In this document: one piece after another, positions 1 through 7,063 of the stretch
Numbering within the stretch: the stretch's first letter is position 1
How the letters are laid out: the number at the start of each line of letters is the position of its first letter
NCBI GenBank assembly: GCA_964444555.1
Contig: CAYUHC010000012.1
Span: forward strand, 1-22,195
Reading direction: 5' to 3'
DNA: 22,195 nt
From: CAYUHC01 sp964444555
GTDB taxonomy: Bacteria > Patescibacteriota > Minisyncoccia > Phycocordibacterales > JACOZG01
Made by a program: the position numbers and the translations under genes
Notes under the pieces: model-generated
Databases searched by the model: none
What the model saw: the letters and a program-made list of their open reading frames with translations, nothing else
What the model was told of the DNA's origin: nothing

Positions 1-1046
1 ATTTGCGGGTCGGCTCCCAGTTCTTCGGCCAACATCCCGGCCAGATGAGCCATTTCGATGGAGTGATCTAGCACATTCTGGCCATAACTGGTGCGGAAGT
101 GGAGTCGGCCCAGGATGAGCAGAATGCGAGCGTCAAGATTAAAGACGCCAGCTTCGTAAGCGGCTTCCTCACCGCGGCGCTTAATTACTTGAGCGATTTC
201 TTCTTTGGCTTTCTCGACAATTTCTTCAATTTTGGAGGGTTGGATGCGGCCGTCGGCGATCAATTTCTCTAAGGCCAGCTTGGCGATTTGCCGGCGGACG
301 GGGTCAAAGGAGGAGAGGACGATGGTGCCGGGCGTGTCATCAATAATTACTTCTACGCCAGTCGCTTTCTCAAAGGCACGAATATTGCGGCCTTCTTTAC
401 CGATAATTTTGCCTTTGACGTCATCTGATGGGATCTCTACTACTGTCGACATCACTTCGGGCACGGTGGCATTGGCCAGACGTTGGATGACGGTGGTGAG
501 GATCTCTTTGGCCTTGTGCTCTAACTTTTCGGCGCCTTGGACCTCAAGTTTATGCATCCGGACGGCAAAATCTTCTTCGTGAGCCCGTTCGATGGTTTTA
601 ATAATCTCTTGTTTGGCTTCTTCGGGGGAGAGTCCAGCCACTCGTTCTAATTGAGTGCGGGCGAGATTCTCCATTTCGGCCACGCGCGCGGCGGCGGTGG
701 CGGCTTCTTCTTGGGCACTTTTGGCCTGTTCCAGCTCGGCATCTAAGTCGGCCTGACGCTTGTCGAGATAATCCTCTTTTTTGACCAGGCGATCTTCTTT
801 TCGTTTAAGTTCGACCTCTTTCTCGCGAGCCTGGTCGCGAGCTTCGCGGATGGCGTCTTCGGCCTCTTGAGTGGCGCGTTCAATAATCTTTTGGGCCTGA
901 TCTTTGGCCTCAAGCATGGTCTGCTTGATGGCTAACTCAATCGAACCCTTTTGACCGAGGGTAATAATCCAGCGGAGGAAGTAACCAAAAACAACGCCGC
1001 CCAGCGTAGCTGTGCCGACGATAACTAGTAAAGTAGCGATGTCCAT
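1..1046 (-). CDS. rny: Ribonuclease Y, partial (C-terminus beyond base 1)
   Basis: Membrane-anchored endoribonuclease that starts mRNA decay. I translated the minus strand from ATG at 1046 and read 348 codons before the window ends. Visible in order: one N-terminal membrane helix (about residues 5-26), a long charged Glu/Lys/Arg/Ala coiled coil (about 35-170), a KH domain with the GKIIGKEGRNIR loop near residue 210, and the beginning of the HD domain (HSIEMAHLAGMLAEELG near 328). The metal-binding HD residues lie outside the window, so catalytic integrity cannot be judged. Full-length family members are about 510-520 aa. The start is right for the family because the membrane helix follows it directly. 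No Shine-Dalgarno sequence precedes it. It lies downstream of tig and clpP on the same strand, 180 bp after clpP. Confidence 0.95.
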   Translation of the reverse strand, partial: MDIATLLVIVGTATLGGVVFGYFLRWIITLGQKGSIELAIKQTMLEAKDQAQKIIERATQEAEDAIREARDQAREKEVELKRKEDRLVKKEDYLDKRQADLDAELEQAKSAQEEAATAAARVAEMENLARTQLERVAGLSPEEAKQEIIKTIERAHEEDFAVRMHKLEVQGAEKLEHKAKEILTTVIQRLANATVPEVMSTVVEIPSDDVKGKIIGKEGRNIRAFEKATGVEVIIDDTPGTIVLSSFDPVRRQIAKLALEKLIADGRIQPSKIEEIVEKAKEEIAQVIKRRGEEAAYEAGVFNLDARILLILGRLHFRTSYGQNVLDHSIEMAHLAGMLAEELGADPQ

Positions 1047-1226
1047 ACGGAGGTTAGTCCGCGGGCCTGTCTTTCTGTTCTGCGATTAAGGGTAAAGGGA
1101 AAAGCATTCGGAAGGTAGGGAGAAAAGCGGTAAGAAAGCGGTCGCGACGGAAAAAATTAATTAGCAATAAGGGCACGACTTTACAGTAACAGAGGTTACT
1201 AGCAGTGTAAAGAGTGACCCGTCCGG
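1047..1226 (-). other. clpP-rny spacer with hairpin and pyrimidine-rich leader
   Basis: A 180-bp gap, long for this window. At 1179-1212 there is an interrupted hairpin: outer arms CTTTACA (1179-1185) and TGTAAAG (1206-1212), inner arms GTAAC (1186-1190) and GTTAC (1195-1199), with a 6-nt bulge on one side. No U-tract follows on the minus strand, so it is not a standard terminator; it could be an mRNA 3'-end structure or an operator. About 1087-1142 is nearly all pyrimidine when read on the minus strand, so the rny mRNA would carry a C/U-rich leader. I found no convincing promoter. Confidence 0.4.
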
Positions 1227-1814
1227 CTATTTTTTGATCTTGATCACCTCGTCAACTAAACCGTATTTTTGAGCTTCTTCGGCCGACATAAAGTAGTCGC
1301 GGTCGACGTCCTTTTCGACTTGAGCCAGAGATTGGCCAGTAAATTCGGCCATTAGCTTGTTGAGCAGATTTTTGGTGCGGATCATGTGGCGAGCCGTAAT
1401 TTCAATATCAGAGGCCTGACCTTCGGCGCCACCGAGTGGTTGGTGGATCATGACTTCGGCATTAGGTAGGACGAAGCGCTTACCCTTTTTGCCCGCGGCG
1501 AGGACCCAGGCGCCGCCTGAGGCCGCCAAACCCACGCAGGTGGTGGAGACGTCGGCTTTGATTAAGCGCATCGTGTCGATGATGGCGAGAGTGGCCGTCA
1601 CTGAGCCGCCGGGTGAGTTAACGTAGAGCCGGATATCTTTTTTGGGATCCTCCGCTTCTAAAAATAGCAGTTGGGCAATGATCAGGTTGGCGACAGTGTC
1701 GTCGATCGGTCCACCCAAAAAGACGATGCGATCTTTGAGGAGGCGAGAGTAAATATCATAAGCCCGCTCACCAAATTGCGATTTTTCCAGCACGGTTGGG
1801 ATTAAGATAGACAT
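1227..1814 (-). CDS. clpP: ATP-dependent Clp protease proteolytic subunit ClpP
   Basis: Serine peptidase subunit that forms the double-ring chamber working with a Clp ATPase (ClpX or ClpC, not in the window). 195 aa, the usual size for mature-like ClpP. The triad is complete: Ser99 in GLAASGGAW, His124 in MIHQPLGG and Asp173 in DRDYFM, with the same spacings (25 and 49 residues) as in E. coli ClpP. The oxyanion-loop region NSPGGSVT (66-73) and the handle-region sequence (about 125-150) are present. The residue after the catalytic serine is Gly where Met is common, a minor change. The start ATG lies 17 bp after the tig stop, so tig-clpP is very likely one transcript. No Shine-Dalgarno site is seen. 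Confidence 0.97.
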   Translation of the reverse strand: MSILIPTVLEKSQFGERAYDIYSRLLKDRIVFLGGPIDDTVANLIIAQLLFLEAEDPKKDIRLYVNSPGGSVTATLAIIDTMRLIKADVSTTCVGLAASGGAWVLAAGKKGKRFVLPNAEVMIHQPLGGAEGQASDIEITARHMIRTKNLLNKLMAEFTGQSLAQVEKDVDRDYFMSAEEAQKYGLVDEVIKIKK

Positions 1815-1831
1815 GCGGTGAGTTTAGCAAA

Positions 1832-2836
1832 TTATGCCTGATTTTCAAGCCAGGTTAGTGTTTTGTCATTGATGAGATAACCGCGAACGTATTGGGTGGC
1901 GGCGCTGTCGCTGGCGTCGGGGTAGTGCTGTTTGAGATGAGCCACTTCGGGCGCCAGCTCTTCGGGTGTTGGTTCGATTTTTTCTACCTGGGCAATCTTT
2001 TCGAGAAGTAAGCTGGTTTTGATTCGGCGGACGGCGTCGGCTTGCCATTCGGTGCGCAGATCGGCTTCAGTTTTTTTGAGATGAATTAAGTAATCTTCGA
2101 ATTTTAAGTTCATTCGTTCGACCTCGTGGCGCAATTCGTCAATCATTTTTGACAATTCGGTTTCGATCAAAATTTTTGGCGCAGTGAGCTCGGTAGCTTG
2201 GGCGAGGGCTTCGAGCAAGGCGACGCGGTGCTTGCTTTTGGCTTTGGCAATTTTTTCTTGCGTTAGGTTGGTTTTAATCCGCTCTTGGAGTTCGGTGACA
2301 GTTTTAAAATCACCCAAGCTAGCGGCGAATTCGTCAGTCAATTCGGGCACGGCACCCGTCTCTTTGTTGGCTCGGGCTTTTTGGACTTCGGCAATCACTT
2401 CCGTCACCTCTTGATCGGTGACTTCTGGGGTGGCGGGTTTGTTTTTGTTGGTGTCGCTGGCGATTTGGCGATAGTTTGGCAGATCGAAGGTTGGGACGAC
2501 GGCGGTAACTAGTTTAAATTCCACCGGATTTCCGAGGGCTAGTTTATTGAGCGTGATCATTGGTCGGCCCAGAACGTCCAATTTGTGTTCGGCAATAATT
2601 TCGGCGTAGCGCTTACTAATGGCTCGTTCGGCCATGGCGTGGAGAATCGTTTCTTCTCCGAGATGTTTAACTAAAACGTTTTCTGGTACGTGCCCGGGGC
2701 GGAAGCCGTCGAGTTTAACGTCGCGCCCCAGCTCGGCGATGGCCGCCGCGCGGAAGCTCTCAAAGTCAGCGGCCGGAATGGTGCCGACAATTTCTAACTC
2801 CGAATCGGGGAGCGGGGTGATGGTGGTATTGTTCAT
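1832..2836 (-). CDS. tig: Trigger factor without a PPIase domain
   Basis: Ribosome-associated chaperone for nascent chains. I choose ATG 2836 (334 aa). The frame is open up to 2875, but the ATG there coincides with the apparent -35 element of the gene's own promoter. The N-terminal ribosome-binding domain carries the signature GFRPGHVP at residues 44-51. The text then runs from PEVTDQEVTEVIAEVQ (about 137-151) straight into VPELTDEFAASLG (about 163-175), which in standard trigger factors lies after the FKBP-type PPIase domain. About 85-100 residues are therefore absent, which explains the length compared with about 430 aa in E. coli. The helical C-terminal chaperone arms are present to the end. 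First gene of tig-clpP. Confidence 0.92.
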   Translation of the reverse strand: MNNTTITPLPDSELEIVGTIPAADFESFRAAAIAELGRDVKLDGFRPGHVPENVLVKHLGEETILHAMAERAISKRYAEIIAEHKLDVLGRPMITLNKLALGNPVEFKLVTAVVPTFDLPNYRQIASDTNKNKPATPEVTDQEVTEVIAEVQKARANKETGAVPELTDEFAASLGDFKTVTELQERIKTNLTQEKIAKAKSKHRVALLEALAQATELTAPKILIETELSKMIDELRHEVERMNLKFEDYLIHLKKTEADLRTEWQADAVRRIKTSLLLEKIAQVEKIEPTPEELAPEVAHLKQHYPDASDSAATQYVRGYLINDKTLTWLENQA

Positions 2837-2839
2837 AGG

Positions 2840-2875
2840 TGCGGATAGTCTAGCCGCTCTCGGCCGGAAATGCAA
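2840..2875 (-). promoter_or_regulatory. tig promoter
   Basis: On the minus strand, TTGCAT (2875-2870) is followed after 17 bp by TAGACT (2852-2847). Transcription should start near 2840, leaving about 4 nt before the ATG at 2836. It is one of the best two-box matches in the window and supports the shorter tig start. Confidence 0.6.
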
Positions 2876-2914
2876 TTACTCTCTTAAAGTTATCAACATT
2901 TTAGATTAAGAAAA

Positions 2915-2951
2915 TTTTTTCACCCTTCTCCACCTGCTATACTTAAATCAA
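2915..2951 (+). promoter_or_regulatory. Promoter of the surface cassette (leaderless)
   Basis: Extended -10 TGC-TATACT (hexamer 2938-2943) ends 8 bp before the ATG at 2952, so the predicted start point (about 2950) gives at most a 2-nt leader. A T-run (2915-2920) sits at -35 distance with a 17-bp spacer; it is a weak -35. Confidence 0.55.
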
Positions 2952-3287
2952 ATGACGAACGACGTCGTTATGCCGCCGGTGGTACCGGCGCCGAGCACTC
3001 CGCCTGCGGCTCTCCCGCCAGTCTCTCATGAGCGGGTGGCTGTGGTCGCGGTGATCGTAGCAATTCTTGTGATTGGTGTGGGAGTAGCTTGGTTGTGGCT
3101 CGGGCGCGAAGCGAAGGTGGAGGAGCCGGCACCAGTTGATCCGCGAGTGGCGGTGGCTCAGTTTTTAGAAAACGCGCCGCCAGCAACGGAGGAGGCCAAG
3201 CGGGCGGTGGGAGAGTTTATTAAAAACGCGCCACCGGCTAGCGCTAGCGCCCAAGCGGAAGTTAGTAAGTTTTTAGAAGCAAATTAA
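2952..3287 (+). CDS. Small one-TM protein with 18-residue tandem repeats
   Basis: 111 aa, no family recognised. Layout: a Pro-rich, positively poor N-terminus (residues 1-27), one strong membrane helix (about 29-50, VAVVAVIVAILVIGVGVAWLW), a short acidic/Pro linker, then two and a half copies of an 18-residue unit with pattern V-x-x-F-[LI]-[EK]-N-A-P-P-A followed by about seven small or charged residues (VAQFLENAPPA, VGEFIKNAPPA, VSKFLEAN). The repeats probably form short helices outside the membrane. It ends at TAA 3285-3287, directly before the next gene, so the two are probably cotranscribed and the product may anchor or present its secreted partner. That role is inference from context. 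Confidence 0.75.
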   Translation: MTNDVVMPPVVPAPSTPPAALPPVSHERVAVVAVIVAILVIGVGVAWLWLGREAKVEEPAPVDPRVAVAQFLENAPPATEEAKRAVGEFIKNAPPASASAQAEVSKFLEAN

Positions 3288-3305
3288 TTGGCTAACCAAA
3301 ATTTT

Positions 3306-4265
3306 ATGAAGCAGGACAAGATTACAAAAATCGTTCCTTATATTGGCACTTTAGCCGCCATCTTGATTGTGGGTGGCTTGGTGTCGGCTCAAACGTATGG
3401 CGGCTGGACAGACGCGCCGGCTAATCCGCCAAGCGGCAACGTGGCCGCGCCGATTAATGCTGGGCCAGTTGCTCAAACTAAAGAGGGCAATCTCCAGCTT
3501 AATGGTAGTTTGGGTGTCTCGGGTAGCTCAATTTTTGCTGACACTGTTAACTCAAATAAAAGTAATGGCGGGTATAACTTTATCGTTAATCAGGTAGGGA
3601 AGGGGGCTTATGGTTTGGCGGTAAATATGAATACTGGCGGTTTCGCGATTGACGATGTGGGAAATGGTTCAGGCCAAACTCTTTTGCACCTCTCAAACAG
3701 TATTTTGGGCGGCACTATGAGTTTGGGCACCACGGCGCCAAGTGCTGGCCTCAAGCTTGATGTGGAGGGTAAGGTTGGCGCAGAGGCTTACTGTGATAAG
3801 AATGGTGAAAATTGCTACACCACGGCGCAGATGGCCGCAACGACTGGTGGGGGCGCTGTTGATCTAAGTGGTTACCAGAAGATTGATTCGACGGGAAACG
3901 GCGCTAAGCTCGGTTGTTTGGGGCCCAACTTTTCGATCAAAACTATTAATGCTAATGGTACGGTAACTTGTGAGGCTGATGATATTGGGACCACGGGTTC
4001 AGCACCGGTTCTTTCGGTGGTGGATTCACCCAAGGCTTATGGTTCTACTGGCCAGCCAGAATCTTTTGCTGTCTCGGTTTGCCCAGCTAATACGGTTGTT
4101 GTGGGTGGCGGTGGCTACTGTGAAAATGGTTTGATGACGGAGTCTTATGGAGATCACAACAATAATACTTGGAGCGTAAAATGTGGACGTTATACCACGC
4201 AAGATGGTGGTCAAACGAGCAACACGCGAGCCGTTTCTTGGGGGCGATGTATCCGGCTTAACTAA
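3306..4265 (+). CDS. Secreted Cys-rich surface protein, tail-fibre-like
   Basis: 319 aa from ATG 3306; a TTG at 3288, directly after the upstream stop, would add six residues and cannot be excluded. A signal peptide is clear: KQDK, a hydrophobic core (about residues 10-26) and a likely cut after VSA before QTYGGW. The mature protein is Gly/Asn/Ser/Thr-rich, with APINAGPVAQTKEGNLQLNG near its start and KLDVEGKVGAEAYC in the middle, a style I associate with Parcubacterial surface and phage tail-fibre-like proteins. The last 80 residues contain four of the eight cysteines (SVCP, GYCE, VKCG, GRCI), suggesting a disulfide-stabilised C-terminal domain. Possible roles are adhesion or host contact; this is inference. 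A terminator follows. Confidence 0.7.
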   Translation: MKQDKITKIVPYIGTLAAILIVGGLVSAQTYGGWTDAPANPPSGNVAAPINAGPVAQTKEGNLQLNGSLGVSGSSIFADTVNSNKSNGGYNFIVNQVGKGAYGLAVNMNTGGFAIDDVGNGSGQTLLHLSNSILGGTMSLGTTAPSAGLKLDVEGKVGAEAYCDKNGENCYTTAQMAATTGGGAVDLSGYQKIDSTGNGAKLGCLGPNFSIKTINANGTVTCEADDIGTTGSAPVLSVVDSPKAYGSTGQPESFAVSVCPANTVVVGGGGYCENGLMTESYGDHNNNTWSVKCGRYTTQDGGQTSNTRAVSWGRCIRLN

Positions 4266-4278
4266 TTTAACGTCAATC

Positions 4279-4326
4279 AAAAAATCCCGCTTTGCTCGCC
4301 ATCTGGCGGACAGAGCGGGATTTTTT
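4279..4326. terminator. Bidirectional intrinsic terminator
   Basis: Perfect 13-bp arms (4279-4291 and 4314-4326) reading AAAAAATCCCGCT and AGCGGGATTTTTT, with a 22-nt loop that holds a smaller CGCC/GGCG stem. T-runs follow on both strands, so it ends both the plus-strand surface cassette and the minus-strand genes that converge on it. Confidence 0.93.
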
Positions 4327-4343
4327 CTGTGAACGTTTGATGT

Positions 4344-4631
4344 CTACTGTAACTCGGCTTCGATGGAGGCGCTCTCTTGGTCGAGATTATCAAAGTTCGT
4401 CGCGGCGGCATCAGCTTCGATGTCGGCAATTTCGTCAGATTGGCTAGTGCTTTCGAGCTCGGTCGTGGTCTCGTCTCCAACTACTTCCGTCGTGGTTGTG
4501 GTGGCGGTCGGAGCAGGGGTGGTGGTCATTGAGTCGCGGTTAACAAACAAGTAAGCCGCTCCAGCAATGAGCAGGATCACCACAATAATTGAGCCGATTA
4601 GCGAGCCTTTGGATTCGTTTTCTGGGTTCAT
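4344..4631 (-). CDS. Small membrane protein with acidic C-terminal tail
   Basis: 95 aa. A short N-terminus, one membrane helix (about residues 10-30, GSLIGSIIVVILLIAGAAYLF), a Thr-rich low-complexity linker (about 35-60) and an acidic helical tail with the recurring pattern D-x-x-IEAD / NLDQE / SIEAEL. From memory this layout recurs as an uncharacterised family in Parcubacteria; I cannot name a domain. It starts 10 bp after the stop of the exported helical protein upstream (4642-5208), so the two are probably cotranscribed and may work together. It ends just before the bidirectional terminator. Confidence 0.75.
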   Translation of the reverse strand: MNPENESKGSLIGSIIVVILLIAGAAYLFVNRDSMTTTPAPTATTTTTEVVGDETTTELESTSQSDEIADIEADAAATNFDNLDQESASIEAELQ

Positions 4632-4641
4632 GGTTGGGGAA

Positions 4642-5208
4642 TTACTTAACGATTAATTTAAGCGAAGCGATCGTTTTGACGATAGCTTCGTGGGCGCCTT
4701 TGAGGGCGGTAACCGTGGCCTGGCTCTGGACGCGGGCTTCGGCCGCCGCGGCCTTGGGGTCTTCGGCTGAGGCAACGGCGGATAATTTGGCCTTAAGCAG
4801 AGTTAAGGCGTCGTTGGCCGCCGTTACTTTGACTTCGGCCGCGGCGGCGAGGGTCTCCGTCGCACTTACATCCACACCTTCGGCTTCGAATTTGTCGAGC
4901 CGAGAGTTGATGCGACCAAGCAAACTGCGCTCGCGATTAATGGCGGCTTCAAACCGGGCCACTAACCGACTCGCGCGCTCGGCAATGTTAACGGAGATTC
5001 GTTCTCGGGGATTGGTGCTCGAAGAAGCTCTGGTTTTATTAATAATTGGCACCTTAATGTTGCGCAGCTTGCCATCCCGATCGCGAACTTGGATATTGGC
5101 TGTGCCTTGAGCTTCTACATTAATGCCCGCTGATGCTTCTTGTCCGTAAACCACACCGCTACTAGCCACTAGTAAAACTAGCGCCGGAATTAAATATTTG
5201 GTCTTCAT
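4642..5208 (-). CDS. Exported Ala-rich helical protein
   Basis: 188 aa from ATG 5208; the frame is open to 5250, but a leaderless promoter points to 5208. A signal peptide (MKTKYLIPALVLLVASSGVVYG, cleavage near residue 22) is followed by a short beta-like stretch and then, from about residue 70 to the end, a long Ala/Arg/Glu/Lys helix-forming region (for example RASRLVARFEAAINRERS) expected to be coiled coil. Only the signal-peptide helix would cross the membrane, so it is probably outside the cytoplasmic membrane. From memory, exported proteins of this design are common and uncharacterised in Parcubacteria. It is 10 bp upstream of the small membrane protein gene, which suggests a functional pair. 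No enzymatic motif is visible. Confidence 0.75.
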   Translation of the reverse strand: MKTKYLIPALVLLVASSGVVYGQEASAGINVEAQGTANIQVRDRDGKLRNIKVPIINKTRASSSTNPRERISVNIAERASRLVARFEAAINRERSLLGRINSRLDKFEAEGVDVSATETLAAAAEVKVTAANDALTLLKAKLSAVASAEDPKAAAAEARVQSQATVTALKGAHEAIVKTIASLKLIVK

Positions 5209-5243
5209 GCCAGCAATTATACTGCTTGTTTCTGTTTGTACAA
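5209..5243 (-). promoter_or_regulatory. Leaderless promoter of the exported helical protein
   Basis: On the minus strand TTGTAC (5243-5238), a 16-bp spacer, then a consensus TATAAT (5221-5216). The predicted start is at about 5209, directly before the ATG at 5208. The -10 overlaps the ppa stop codon (5219-5217), so this promoter sits inside the end of ppa. Confidence 0.65.
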
Positions 5244-5741
5244 AGCGCAACCTTCGGTAAAGACGGCCATCGCCGCGGCCTGGTCTTTAAAACCGCCAAC
5301 TTTTACCTCTTTGTTCTGCAATTGTTTATAGGTCGCGAAAAAGTGTTCGATTTCTTTGAGAACGTGAGGGTTAATGTCGGTCAGATCTTTGACTCTAGCC
5401 CAACGTGGATCATCGACTGGGACGCCAATAATCTTGTCGTCCGCCTCGCCACCGTCAATCATCGAGAGCAGAGCCACGGGTCGGACGCGAACTAGGATGC
5501 CCGGTAGGAGAGGGTAAGTGGTGAGGACAATTACGTCGACTGGGTCATTGTCGTGCCAGTGAGTTTGTGGCACAAAGCCGTAGTCAAATGGGTAGTCTTG
5601 GGCGCTATAAAGCACTCGATCCAGGGCGATCAAGCCAGTCTCTTTATCGATTTCGTACTTATTTTTCGATCCCTTATTGATCTCAATAATCGTGTTGATG
5701 CTCTCGGCGGTACCGGGGGCAACGTGGTGGAGTAGACTCAT
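5217..5741 (-). CDS. ppa: Inorganic pyrophosphatase (family I)
   Basis: Hydrolyses pyrophosphate to phosphate in the cytoplasm and so drives biosynthetic reactions. 174 aa, the typical size of the soluble bacterial enzyme. The family signature DNDPVDV (residues 64-70) supplies metal-binding Asp64 and Asp69; other expected active-site residues are visible: Glu20 with Lys28 in the N-terminal strand region, Tyr54 in FDYGFVP, Asp96 and Asp101 in MIDGGEADDKIIGV, and YK at 138-139. It starts 11 bp after the nusA stop with no promoter between, so nusA-ppa are probably cotranscribed, an uncommon pairing. No Shine-Dalgarno site is seen. Confidence 0.97.
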   Translation of the reverse strand: MSLLHHVAPGTAESINTIIEINKGSKNKYEIDKETGLIALDRVLYSAQDYPFDYGFVPQTHWHDNDPVDVIVLTTYPLLPGILVRVRPVALLSMIDGGEADDKIIGVPVDDPRWARVKDLTDINPHVLKEIEHFFATYKQLQNKEVKVGGFKDQAAAMAVFTEGCALYKQKQAV

Positions 5742-5752
5742 GATTAATTAGC

Positions 5753-6916
5753 TTAAGCGTTATCGGTTGGTAAAGATTCGGCTGGGGTTATAGCGGCTTC
5801 TGGAGCCGCTGATTCTGGTGAGTGGATGTCGATTTTCCAGCCCGTTAATTTGGCGGCTAGGCGAGCATTTTGGCCACCTTTGCCGACGGCCAGCGAAAAT
5901 TGGTCAGCATCAACCTCGATCTCGGCGCGGTTCTCTTCTACATGAAGTTTAACTTTATTGATCCGAGCTGGCGAGAGAGCGCTGGCGATAAAGGTTTCAG
6001 CATTATCTGACCATTCGATAATATCGATTTTTTCGCCACCTAGTTCTGAGATGACGGTGTTAACGCGAACGCCTCGTTGGCCGACGCACGAGCCGACCGG
6101 GTCAATGCTGGGATCGGTCGAGGTGACGGCGATCTTGGTGCGACTGCCGGCTTCGCGGGCAATGGCTTTGATCTGGACGGCGCCGCTAGCAATTTCTGGG
6201 GCTTCCACCGCAAACAATTCTTCAACAAATTTGGGGTGGGAGCGTGAGAGGCGGAGATTAACCCCACGTGGCGTGTCTTCCACGGCGTAGAGATAAGCCT
6301 TAATTCGCTCACCTTGGCGGTAATATTCGCCCATGATCTGCTCTTCGCGGGGCAGAATCGCCGTGGTGCGGCCCAGGTCAACCAAGACGTTGCCTCGTTC
6401 GATTTTTTGGACCTTGCCGTTAAGGATCTCGCCCTCGCGTCCGGCGTAATCAGAGAGAATTGACTGTTTTTCGGCTTCGCGGATGCGCTGAATAATCACT
6501 TGTTTAGCGGTTTGAGCGGCGATGCGGCCGAAATCATCCTTAGTTTCCAGGGGGAAAGTGATCTCGTCACCGGCTTGAACATTGGCTTTCATCAAGCGGG
6601 CGTCGTCCAGCATAATGTGCTGTTCGTCATTAAAGTGGACTTTGGCGGGAGTGGTCACACCCGGCTCTGGCTCAGGCGTCTCCTCGTCTTCGGCCAAGAG
6701 CATCGATTCGTCCACGACGATTTTGACCTGCCAAAAATCGGTTTGGCCGCTGTCGATGTCTAGTTTGGCCCGGATGATCTGGCCCTTTTTGCCAAAGTCT
6801 TTTTTATAAGCCGCGACCAGGGCGTCTTCGATTGCGCTGATAATTTTGTCTTTCGCAATGCCTCGCTCCTCCTCTAATTGATCGAGGGCGGATTTGAGAA
6901 TTTTTAGATCCATCAT
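5753..6916 (-). CDS. nusA: Transcription termination/antitermination factor NusA
   Basis: RNA polymerase-associated elongation factor. I choose ATG 6916 (387 aa; the next codon, 6913, is also ATG). The open frame reaches 6970, but MMDLKILKSALDQLEEERGI is the typical NusA N-terminus. Domains: N-terminal polymerase-binding domain (about 1-135, ending near IIQRIREAEKQ), S1 domain (about 140-215, with ILNGKVQKIERGNVLVDLG), and tandem KH domains with loops VGQRG (KH1) and VGKGGQNARLAAKLTG (KH2). The tail after KH2 is short, without the acidic repeats of E. coli NusA. The usual neighbours rimP and infB are absent; ppa follows by 11 bp. No Shine-Dalgarno site is seen. Confidence 0.95.
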   Translation of the reverse strand: MMDLKILKSALDQLEEERGIAKDKIISAIEDALVAAYKKDFGKKGQIIRAKLDIDSGQTDFWQVKIVVDESMLLAEDEETPEPEPGVTTPAKVHFNDEQHIMLDDARLMKANVQAGDEITFPLETKDDFGRIAAQTAKQVIIQRIREAEKQSILSDYAGREGEILNGKVQKIERGNVLVDLGRTTAILPREEQIMGEYYRQGERIKAYLYAVEDTPRGVNLRLSRSHPKFVEELFAVEAPEIASGAVQIKAIAREAGSRTKIAVTSTDPSIDPVGSCVGQRGVRVNTVISELGGEKIDIIEWSDNAETFIASALSPARINKVKLHVEENRAEIEVDADQFSLAVGKGGQNARLAAKLTGWKIDIHSPESAAPEAAITPAESLPTDNA

Positions 6917-7008
6917 AATTGTCGTTTTTAGTTTAAAAAATGCCGGTTCGCGCGCGGGCGAAACGGACATAACCGATAACGTTTACACTCTAACTCAAGA
7001 TGTTGAGA

Positions 7009-7041
7009 AAAGCAAATTATACCCAGCCGTCGCGACGCAAA
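7009..7041 (-). promoter_or_regulatory. Candidate nusA promoter
   Basis: A consensus TATAAT on the minus strand (7021-7016) with only a poor -35 (around CTTTGC). It would start transcription near 7009 and give a leader of about 93 nt before the nusA ATG, one of the few long leaders in the window. Confidence 0.45.
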
Positions 7042-7047
7042 GTGCGT

Positions 7048-7063
7048 TATACTTAAAGAGTCT
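7048..7063 (+). promoter_or_regulatory. Candidate pilB -10 element
   Basis: TATACT at 7048-7053 ends 11 bp before the pilB ATG, so the predicted start point (about 7060) gives a 4-nt leader. No good -35 is visible. It lies back to back with the nusA promoter. Confidence 0.45.

Noticed and set aside
205..582. 125-aa plus-strand open frame
   Set aside because: Lies antisense within RNase Y, whose domains are unmistakable in the minus frame.
1179..1212. Terminator after clpP
   Set aside because: The stem is interrupted and no T-run follows on the minus strand.
2837..2875. 13-codon N-terminal extension of trigger factor
   Set aside because: It covers the apparent tig promoter and does not look like the family; ATG 2836 fits better.
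6917..6970. 18-codon N-terminal extension of NusA
   Set aside because: Family similarity begins at MMDLKIL; the extension is more likely leader RNA.
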